Shown piece by piece: positions 1-8,700 of a stretch of 55,570 nucleotides of DNA (its first letter is position 1; each line of letters begins with the position of its first letter). Both the position numbers and the translations under genes were made by a program. Source of the DNA: an uncultured Porphyromonadaceae bacterium (GTDB lineage: Bacteria > Bacteroidota > Bacteroidia > Bacteroidales > Muribaculaceae). The stretch is from assembly GCA_900555715.1 (NCBI GenBank), contig USMC01000015.1:1-55570 (forward strand), read 5' to 3'. Below the pieces are notes generated by a model. The model was not told where the DNA came from and did not search any database. It saw nothing but the letters and a program-made list of their open reading frames with translations.

Positions 1-145
1 GGTCGTTTTGCAGGGCGGATGTCATGCGGTCTCTATCCGCGTGGACCTGACAGGCTGGACATGGGCTTGCAGCGTGGCCGAGACGGAGCGTGGCCTCCCG
101 GACACATCCCCGGCACGGTCGGATGCAAGCCGATGTCCAGCCACG

Positions 146-177
146 TTTGCCAATGCCGATAAAAATCACTATCTTTG
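146..177 (+). promoter_or_regulatory. Bacteroidetes-type promoter
   Basis: TTTG at 146-149 and TATCTTTG at 170-177 are separated by 20 nt, an exact match to the Bacteroidetes primary-sigma promoter form. A start near 185 would give a leader of about 270 nt before the ATPase gene at 455. A second -7-like TAAATTTG lies at 428-435 without a clear -33 element. Confidence 0.6.
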
Positions 178-298
178 CAGCGTCTAAACGTGTCTTTTTC
201 GCACTGAAAAAGCAGATGCGATTTCAAGGTTGAGATTGGCAGTAACCCAAAATCAGACCTTGTGAGGGCAAAAAGAGGCAATTAAAAATCAAAAACAG

Positions 299-430
299 AT
301 GTTAAAAATAACGAAACCAAATTCCTCCATTTGCGGCAACCTTCTCAGTCAGTACGAATTAAGTACAATCACGTTGCATAGATGCGCTAAAATTCAGCAA
401 GTTATGTTATATATTGCAAATTATCAGTAA
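299..430 (+). other. Possible 43-residue small ORF in the 1-454 intergenic stretch
   Basis: Bases 1-454 hold no recognisable gene. The only plus-strand frame downstream of the 146-177 promoter is this ATG-started 43-codon frame, ending in TAA at 428-430. Its product resembles nothing I recognise. It may be a leader peptide or chance. The minus-strand frame over 33-281 has low-complexity composition and I do not call it. Confidence 0.15.
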
Positions 431-454
431 ATTTGCACTCTAACCAACAAAGAT

Positions 455-1993
455 ATGCCTCTGACTAAAGAAGAAATACGGTCGCTTTTGAGCGATATTG
501 AGAATGAGCGCGTAGAGCGCACATTATCCACTGACAACACCAAGAAGATGTCGGAGGCAATCTGCGCGTTTGCCAACGATATCCGCAACACGAAGAAGCC
601 TGGCTATTTCATGATTGGCGCCGATGATGACGGAAATCTCAATGGGCAGACATTCACCGACGAACAGTTGCGTTCATACGCGGGACTTCGCAATTCCGGA
701 ACAATACTTCCACCGCCCGCTATGATGGTATATAAGGAGTCTTTTCCCGAAGGAGAGGTCGCCATAATCGAAGTTCAGCCAAGTGAGGATACTCCTGTCA
801 GGTATAAGGGCGTGATTTGGATTAGAATAGGCGCAAGAAAAGCTGAGGCAAACACGGAGGAAGAGCGAATATTGACCGAGAAAGGACAGATACATAGTTC
901 TTCTTTCGATGGTCGCCCATGCCGTGAGGCCTCGATTGATGACATTGACGTGGAACTGTTCAAGAAAGAGTATCTTCCAAAAGCCGTTTCGCCCGCAACT
1001 TTAGCTAAGGATAAGCGCACGCCAGTTCAGCAGATGGCATCGTTACGTCTTTTCGATACACGGTTTAATTGCCCTACCTATGCAGGAATCCTATTGTTGG
1101 GCAATAATCCTCAATATTTTATTCCGGGAGCATATATCCAATATGTGAAGTTCGCCGGGACTACTCGCGCAACAAAAGTCCTGAAAGAAAATCGTTTCAA
1201 AGGCAATCTCATTTCGATGCTGAAGGAACTAGAATATTTCATCAAATATTCAATAGAGAACAAGCGGCCGGAGTTTGTCAGTGTATTGCGCGAGGAGACT
1301 CGAATCAACTATCCGTGGGAGGCAATACGTGAGCTTGCCATGAATGCCGTTATGCACCGTGCGTATAATGGGAATAATTCTCCGATTAAGTTTTACGAAT
1401 ACAGCGACCGCATCGAGATAGACAATCCCGGCAATCTCTACGGGAAAGTCAATTTGGAAAACTTCCCCAACGAGACAGACTACCGCAACCCCAACATCGC
1501 TGAAATCATGCTCAATCTCGGTTATGTAAACCGTTTTGGCAGCGGTGTAAATACAGTCTCAACGCTCCTCGAAGAAAACAAGAGTAATCCTGCTGAATTC
1601 TTGCTTGGCGACTACACGACATTCAAGGTGGTTGTTCAGAATGCCGATGTCATAGAAAATGGCGCCAATGTCATAGAAAAAACGCCTCATGTCTTAGTAA
1701 ATGTTTCAGAAGATGTCACTAACAATGACACCAATGGAACGATGCGGAACGATAAACGGAACGATGGAACGATAGGCGGAACGATGCGGAACGATGCGGA
1801 ACGATATGAAGATATAGAAAATTTGATACTGGATAAAATGCGAGTCGACAAGAGAGTTAGCGTAAAACAGTTGTCGAAGTTATTTGGCAAATCAAAGACT
1901 TCAATGTTCCGAATTATTGATAAACTTAAAGCAGATGGTAAAATCCGCCGATTAGGTTCTGAGAAATCCGGAACATGGGAGGTCATTGAATAA
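455..1993 (+). CDS. AlbA_2/Schlafen-type putative DNA/RNA-binding protein with HATPase_c_4 and winged-helix domains
   Basis: This 512-residue protein has the order common in Bacteroidales regulators annotated as ATP-binding or RecG-like. An AlbA_2 (divergent AAA-4/Schlafen) domain occupies about residues 10-130 (FANDIRN, YFMIGADDDG). A GHKL-type ATPase_4 region lies around 270-390 (AIRELAMNAVMHR, then NPNIAEIMLNLGYVNRFGSGV). A C-terminal winged helix covers about 450-505 (VSVKQLSKLFGKSKTSMFRIIDKL). Between ATPase and winged helix is a repetitive Asn/Arg/Asp-rich linker encoded by GGAACGAT repeats. It is probably a transcriptional regulator or stress ATPase; the true substrate is unknown. It ends 18 nt before the interrupted HD gene and may be co-transcribed with it. 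Confidence 0.75.
   Translation: MPLTKEEIRSLLSDIENERVERTLSTDNTKKMSEAICAFANDIRNTKKPGYFMIGADDDGNLNGQTFTDEQLRSYAGLRNSGTILPPPAMMVYKESFPEGEVAIIEVQPSEDTPVRYKGVIWIRIGARKAEANTEEERILTEKGQIHSSSFDGRPCREASIDDIDVELFKKEYLPKAVSPATLAKDKRTPVQQMASLRLFDTRFNCPTYAGILLLGNNPQYFIPGAYIQYVKFAGTTRATKVLKENRFKGNLISMLKELEYFIKYSIENKRPEFVSVLREETRINYPWEAIRELAMNAVMHRAYNGNNSPIKFYEYSDRIEIDNPGNLYGKVNLENFPNETDYRNPNIAEIMLNLGYVNRFGSGVNTVSTLLEENKSNPAEFLLGDYTTFKVVVQNADVIENGANVIEKTPHVLVNVSEDVTNNDTNGTMRNDKRNDGTIGGTMRNDAERYEDIENLILDKMRVDKRVSVKQLSKLFGKSKTSMFRIIDKLKADGKIRRLGSEKSGTWEVIE
1737..1807 (+). repeat. Degenerate tandem GGAACGAT(GC) repeats inside the AlbA_2 gene
   Basis: Seven copies of GGAACGAT occur at 8-12 bp spacing, several as the 10-mer GGAACGATGC. 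They encode the Arg-Asn-Asp-rich linker before the C-terminal winged helix. Because the 10-bp unit is not a multiple of three, gain or loss of one unit would shift the frame and remove the winged helix. Confidence 0.7.
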
Positions 1994-2011
1994 AATTATA
2001 AAATCATTTGT

Positions 2012-2482
2012 ATGGAAGATTCCGTACTCTCAAAAGAATTGATAGAGGCGTTTCGTCCCATCGTGGAGATGAACAATGTCCGCTTCCGTCAAGTCAAAAC
2101 TATGCTTGCCGGATTTATCGCTACGCAGGAAAGAGATCTGAACTATATGGATGAATATATGGATGTTCTTTTCGACTTTATGGATCCAGAATCCGATACT
2201 GAGATGCTTATGCGTCAGTATTATGACTATATTGCGACCTTCAATGCTGAGGAAGCAAGACGGCGAATAGACAGTTTGGAAAATGACATGGGCTACATGA
2301 CAAAAATTGTATATGCCGCAGGATTGGTGGCTCAAAAGTTGCATAAAGGACAGGTAGACAAAGGGGGCCGCAATTATTTTGAATCTCACCTCCTAAAAGT
2401 TGTCGATGCCGGTTTTGATTGGAAAGAAAAGGTAGTAGGCTTTCTGCATGATGCTTCCGAGGACTGCGATGTAACAGTAGAT
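2012..2482 (+). pseudogene. HD-domain (RelA/SpoT-like) hydrolase gene, 5' fragment, interrupted by the prophage
   Basis: The first 157 codons encode a helical N-terminal region and then the start of an HD domain (LVAQKLHKGQ, YFESHLLKV, VVGFLHDASED). The HD pair (HDASED) is typical of guanosine polyphosphate or related nucleotide hydrolases. The frame hits a stop at 2486-2488, just inside the prophage. Joining codon GAT at 2480-2482 to GAT at 44117-44119 restores one 287-residue protein running into the rest of the HD domain. The gene is therefore a prophage insertion site. The residual product keeps the HD motif but lacks the C-terminal helices, so it is probably inactive. Confidence 0.9.
2478..2482. 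repeat. Target-site duplication, left copy (TAGAT)
   Basis: TAGATG at 2478-2483 recurs at 44112-44117 on the other side of the prophage. A 5-bp duplication (TAGAT or AGATG) is what Mu-type transposition makes. The exact phage terminus is ambiguous by 1-2 bp because the shared word is 6 bp. Confidence 0.8.
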
Positions 2483-2493
2483 GTATAATCCGC

Positions 2494-2575
2494 AAAACGA
2501 AACGTGCGACGCGCTCAGAACGAAACGTGCCAAAATTAAAACGAAACGATTCTCCTTCTCAAAACGAAGCGTATC
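2494..2575 (+). repeat. Left-end transposase-binding-like repeats L1-L4
   Basis: Four direct copies of AAAACGAARCGTRYS occur: 2494-2508, 2517-2531 (starting AGAACG), 2538-2552 and 2561-2575. Starts are 23, 21 and 23 bp apart, placing them on about the same face of the helix. The first is about 10 bp from the terminus. The same motif, inverted, occurs at the right end, as expected for MuA recognition sites. Confidence 0.75.
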
Positions 2576-2620
2576 TTTAATGCGTTTTCCGAGACACCCT
2601 ATTTTTCAAAAAATTTTCGA

Positions 2621-2635
2621 CCCGGCTTCGCCGGG
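2621..2635 (-). terminator. Terminator of the leftward late operon
   Basis: CCCGGC-TTC-GCCGGG forms a 6-bp GC stem. On the minus strand it is followed by a U-rich tract (complement of 2608-2620). It is the last hairpin after the fibre gene stop at 2751. Confidence 0.6.
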
Positions 2636-2662
2636 GGGTGGGGTTGCCCCGGCTCAGTATTT

Positions 2663-2695
2663 GAATGGCCTCCGAACACTGTCCGAAGGCCATTC
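2663..2695 (+). terminator. Terminator facing the left prophage end
   Basis: GAATGGCCT and AGGCCATTC form a perfect 9-bp outer stem, followed on the plus strand by eight T residues (2696-2703). The T run is on the plus strand, so it would stop host transcripts entering from the interrupted HD gene. As a hairpin it could also stall leftward polymerase. Confidence 0.6.
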
Positions 2696-2750
2696 TTTTT
2701 TTCGCTTTTTTCGCTTTGGGTCGCTGCGCGACCGCTTTATCGCTTTCCGC

Positions 2751-5700
2751 TCACGCAGCCTCGCTCAACGCTTTGTACGCGGTCACGCTCTGCGCTTTGA
2801 CGAGTTTGCCGCGGAAGGCCAAACGCGAGCCGACACTCGCGTCCGCATACGTCGCATCGTAACTCGCATTCGCGTACGACACGCCGCCATACGCGTACGC
2901 GTAGTAGCTGCCGCGATAGACCACACGGCCTATAGCACTGCTGAAATAGTACATGTCGGTGTAATATGTTGAGGAACTGCCGTTGAAACTGCCTACCGGG
3001 GTCATATCCATGAAAAGTCCGTGCGCAACACCTGTTATCCAGTTGCCGGACACTACTGAACCTTTAACATAACGTATTGAACCATCAGGCATCCAAATGC
3101 GCCACTTGCCTACATTTGCAGAATCATTGGGGAGGTCCACCCCGTCCATCATCTCATATTTGTGACCGTAGATATTGACATAGCCCAGACAGCAGATATT
3201 GTTGACCTGTGTCGCCGTCTTTGCACCAAAGGAGTCCGTATCAATGAACCACGCGTGTTGATGCACAAGGTTATCAACCATCGCATTGGTGACGTTGGGG
3301 TTGATGGCCTTGGCATATTCATAGCCCACACTGTCGGTCATGCCTCTGAGCATAGTGTCTGCGCCTATATTTCGGGCATTGGTATGGGAACCGGCTCCGC
3401 ACTGCTCCTGCATGTCTCTGCGCCCGTAGAAAGCGTATGCGAGGTTGGCGATGCGGGAATGCATCATCGCGTCAATCTGCTGCATACCGCGCTGCTGGCT
3501 GTAGTAGTGGAAATCTGTCCATGCCATGCTTCCTACGGATGTACCCCCAGTGATGCATGAACGGAATTTTTCTCCTACTATGACTGTCTCAACTACGGCG
3601 CAGAGATGTTCCTCGTCATAATACCACTCCGGTTCCATATCCTCTATCTTAGTGGAATTGGACAGCACTACCTTGTCGAACTCTGCCGTATTCAGTATAG
3701 AGAAGTTGAGGGTGGCGGCTCCTCCCGGTACATCCTTGATGAGATACATTCCGGCTTCGAACTTGTTGGCGAGTGTCGGCACAACAACGTTCTCCAGCAC
3801 CTTGCCGGAGGCATCGCAGAATACCGCTCCTACGAGACCTGTGCCGGGAACACTCGGAAATCTCACTCTCTTGTGTTTCGACACATCTATCTGACATACG
3901 GAATATGTACTGTCGGTGGAATATGATGACGTGAGGGTGTCCTTGCCTACAATCTTGCGACCAGCAATGACTCCGCCCTTCGCCTTGATGTCATCGAAGG
4001 TCAGGATGTCGACCACGGGAGTTGCCGGGCGATGATTCCTGTCATTGGAGCTGTAACATGAGTATGTGACGTTATTGAGGTAGTCGTTGATTCCCTTTTT
4101 CCACATCCCCGGCTCATACATCATGAGGTCGCCCTCACTACCGTCGAGTTTGGCAGGAGTGCAGTTGGCTATATCCTCCGCATCGGCGTAATAATTGGAG
4201 TTGGCGTCATGAAGGGGATAATAGGTCATCTGCCCGTCCGGATTGTTGATCACCACATCGCTGTTGGCCATGCGGACGGTCTTGGTTGTGGCCTTCCGGG
4301 TAACTTTGGCAAGGACTCGATGACGCTTTGCAAATATAGCCGAGAGATGTCCGCTCATAATGTAATCGTTGCCGAACTGATAGCCGGTGCCGTTATCAAG
4401 ATTGGACACGCTTGCGTCATCCGAGATATTGTCAAGGCGAATCATCGTGTATTCGGGCTGAATGATGTTCAGTTCCGGGAAGTGGGCGCACATCCGCTCA
4501 TAGCGGCTATGCTCTATATATTTGGTGAGTCTCACTGTGCCGACAAGGGCACAGGTGTCGGTGAAGTTGCCTTCCGCATCCACACCGCGCATCGCCATGA
4601 ACTTGTTAAGCCACGTACCGTCATCCTCGCGGTCTATGCCGGTGACGCGCAGACGGTCGACATTGGTGCAGCGGTTAAGAAGTGCTTCCCACTCTATCTC
4701 GGGACAACTATCGAAAATCAGTGTCCGCACGTTGCCGTAGGATTCGAGCGTCAGTCCGCCAGAGGTCAGCTTCCCAAGGTACTCGAGACGCAATGTCGTC
4801 AGGGTACCGGGAAGACGAGCGATGGTAACGGGAGCTCCCTTGGCGAAATTGACGCTCTGTACTTTCGTGCCTCGCGCATCAAGGTCCTCAAGTCGCGTCT
4901 GGTTGGTCAGATCAAGGGCCGTGCTCGTGCTGCCGCCGGTCTTGGCCTGTGCCTGGTTGCGCAGGTTAAGTTTGCGGAGTTGTCGGCAGTTGCTGATACT
5001 AAGCCACCATCCGGTGGAACCGCTGCCGCTGCTCTGCAGGTTAAGTTCGCGCAGGGCTGTGCATTTGCCGAGGTCCAGACCGTTCTTGAGGTGGTCCGAG
5101 GCGCTCGTCATGTCAAGTTTTTTTATGCGGCTTGCGCCGTAGACTCGCAGGGGGTCATTTACCGTATAGGCCCCTGTGATTGCGATTTCAGCTTCGGCTC
5201 CGTCGGCCACAAGCCCGGTGTTGGCTATGTTCGGGGAGTTGTTGGTGCCGTAACCGAAGGCGTAAGGCTCGCTTGAGGTGACACGGATTCTGTCGGCGGT
5301 ATCATCGGCAGCACGGGCCATGTAGAGGTCTATGTTGTCGCTCGTGAAGTTGCTCGTGCCATATATGGCGTCCAGCAGCGCGAAACGGTTCTTGATGAAG
5401 TAGGCGCGGTGCGAGGCGTTGCTGCCCTGCAGGGCGTAGATAAAGGGCCAGATCTTGCCGTACATCTCCCTTGTGGCCGGGGCGATGTATTTCAGGTAAC
5501 CGCTCTTGTTGAAAGCGCGGTCGCTCCAGTTCCCGGACTGCTCGTCGTTGAGCATGGCGAGGACTCTTTCGACTGTCATCACGCTGCGGTAGTTCGCGGC
5601 ACACCTTCTGATGTCGTCCTGGAGATTCGCAAGGCAAAGGTTCCACAGGACGCTGTCGAAGCCTTCCATGGCGTATTTGCTCGCCTCTGCGTCCCATGTG

Positions 5701-8700
5701 TCACGCATAGTGGTATAGTCATAGACAAGGAAGCAGTCGTTACGCTTGCCGGCCTGGGTGTCGCCGTCGTAATATGTCAGATACCATATCAGACCGTCCC
5801 ACGTACGCAGCATCATGTTCTTGACAAACTGATCGACACCGAGTCCGTAGTTGCGATCGATGTAGTAGGTCAGTATGTAGTCTTTGTCAAAATACTGGCT
5901 TATCTCGTCTTTGAACTTCTGGCTGACATAGGTAGAGAGGTCACTGGACTTGGCGCCTGAAGGCACACAGGCACGAAGCCATCCATAGAGACGCTTGAGG
6001 GCGTCCTGCTGCCGTGGCTGTAGCCCTGACCACTTGATGTCGCCGTCGCTCTGCGCCTTACCGTTGGCATCGATGCCATAGTTGATTTCGGCTCCGGCAT
6101 CGAAGTCGGCGGCGAACTGCGCGTCGCTGGTAGTCTTGAAAAGACAGATGGGAGAAGTATTATTGAGCATCTCGAGGGTTATGGGACAGTCCGGGGTGTA
6201 TCCTTCCACTCCTTCCATACCGAACAGCCGTCCGCTCTTGGATTTCTCGTTGTTGAAGTTATACTGTCCATAGTAGGTGTTCTCTCCGTCGATGCTCTCG
6301 GCACAGAATATGTCGATAGGCATACCGTCTATGGCAGACCGCACCGTCACGGAAGCGAGGCTGTTGCCTCCCTGCTCGTACTGGTGTCGTTGCGGCGGAG
6401 TGAGCAGACCGAGTTCCTTCATGACATCGTTGAACAGTTTGGCCCAGCCGGTATTCAGAGACATGGACGAGTCGGAATAGTCGCTCTTGCAGCAGAACAG
6501 GTTCATGGCTATCGCACCGGGACGCATGGAATATCTGTTGCCGTCCTGCACCATCTCCCCGCTCATCGAGAGCAGTTCGGAACCCTTGCTGCAGTAGACG
6601 CGGATGTTCTTGCTCGGGTACTTGGTCGACGATGTGCCCTGGATGCGGATGAAGCAGTTGGTCAGTACGAAATCATATTGATGTCCAAGCGCGGAGTAAT
6701 AATAGACGTCAGCGAGGAAGTCGACCTTCTTGTTGTTGGTCTCGAATACATCGTCGAGCTTGTTTTTCCTTACGATTCGGAGTACGCCCTTGCCTTTGAG
6801 CAGCAGTTTGTCCATATCGACTTCCCCGTTCGCGTTGAGAATGTCGTTGATGTCGAAGAGCCGCACCATCTCGTCGAGCGTGTCGGCATCGACAATGCGG
6901 TTGTCGAGTTCCTCGTCATCGCTCAACGGACGGTTGTAGATGCGGATGTTCTTTATCTCAACATCGGCCTCCGAGCCTTCGATTGTGATGTCCTGCGGCG
7001 TGTCCTGCTGAAAGCTGAAGGCCGAGTCATAGATGTCAGCGCCGGCGCGGTTGCCGTTGATGTAGAGTTCCATCAAGCGACCCTCTGCGGAGGTGCTTAT
7101 TATGAGGGCGACCTTCTTCCAATCGTCGGAATCGTATTTGGAGGCGAGCTTGATGTCGCGGGTCACCTGCTGACCATCCTCGTTGGTATAAGTGACGGTC
7201 TGTCCGGTGCGGAAGCTCGCCTCGGAAGTGGTCACGAGAAGTCCCTTGCCGTTGTTGATGCAGCTTACAACAGGCGCGGACTTATCGGTTACGTTGCTGA
7301 CGCGCATGGTGAATTCGAGTGTCAGGCCTCGGGACTTGACATCGGAGGCGAAAGGCTTGTAGCCAATGGTGGCCCGGGCTCCGTTAGTGAGCTTGAGCGC
7401 TCCGTCTATCCATCCGCTGCTCTCCCAGTCGAAGCCTTCGAATGTCGTTCTGACACCGTTAGACTCCCATTGTGCCGGGTCGGTCTCTCCGTTGCTGCGT
7501 CCGGCGGCATCGAGCTTGAGCTGCAGCCCGTAGGTGGCCTCGCTTATGTCGATGCCGCTCTCGGTGACATCGACGGATATGTCATAGCTCGTGCTGCCGG
7601 TCTTGAAGGTAAGTGTTGTTTCGCCTTTCTCGGTGAACCGGTTCGAGTAGTTCTGCACTGTCCTCGGTACGGCGGCAGTGCGTTCGCGGTTGCCGTTGCG
7701 GTATATCTCGATGATGGCCGGGGTGACGGACGGGTCGTAGGTCACGAAGTCAAAGGAACATTTCTCGTATTGGCCGACGGTGATCTTCGGAATGCGGTGG
7801 GCGGTTCCCTCAAGAATGCGTCCGTCCGCATGGGTCGTCTTGATACCGATAAACGATCCGGAAGCCCCTCGCTTGAATATGTCGAAGTATATGCTTTCGC
7901 TCTTCAGGGTGAGGCCGTCCACTTCCATAGTGGCCACCATCTGCACGGTGTGGCGTCCCACATTCAAGCCGGACATGGCAAGCGCGAAGTGGTCGTTGAC
8001 GATACCGCTCCTGGTCACCGAATGAAGGTTGCGTTGCTTGCCGTCGACATACAGTGCGACAGCCTTTGTGCCGGTGCCGGACACGGTATACGGTATCTCG
8101 ATGGTTTCGCTGTTGCCGAAACCTCCTGAACTGAGTCCTTGCGATATATTGTATGAGCTCGAAAGCGACAGCGTGAGAGTCCTTACGGAAATATAGGCCT
8201 GCTTGCGCTGCTGCTTCCCGGTGTTGGGGTCTGTGGTGGTAGCGACCACATATATGTCATGGGATCCGAGAAGCAGATATTTGGTGATGTCCACCTCATA
8301 GCTGCCTTTTGCCACATCCTGTCGCGTTTCGTGGTAGGTCTGCACGGCTCCGCGTTTAACCTGAATGTCGATGGTGGCTTTCTGCCCCGTACTAGTCCCG
8401 GCTTCGTCGCCTCCTGTGTTCTGATGGTCATAGGCGAATGTCAGCTTCACGGTGTCGCCGAGTTTAACGGTAGGTTTGTCCACGCTGGCGCCAAGGACAA
8501 TTTTCGTGGTGGCGGATTCACCGCCTCCGCCTCCTCCGGCAGGAAGTGTGAATTCGGTGATTACGGCGCTTTTGCTTTTCAACTTAACGGTGACGGTTTT
8601 GTCGTCATTCTCTATGACTTCGTTGTCGAAAAGTGTCCCGGCTTCAAGCTCGGCGACTTTTCCGGCGATGACTTTGTTCTGGACGGGATTGGTACTTTCT

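Noticed and set aside
33..281. 82-codon minus-strand frame at the window start
   Set aside because: No domain, odd composition, and it overlaps a good plus-strand promoter.
2751..2820. Second variable repeat or IMH hairpin immediately after the VR
   Set aside because: Only a 10-nt word (AAGCGTTGAG) is shared with the TR spacer; no further alignment to the template and no hairpin within about 100 bp of the VR end.
6384..8129. 581-codon open frame on the plus strand inside the tail fibre gene
   Set aside because: It is antisense to a 2319-residue gene with recognisable domains and arises from GC-rich codon bias. Its sequence shows no domain. The same applies to 4209-5276, 5409-5960 and 8259-8858.
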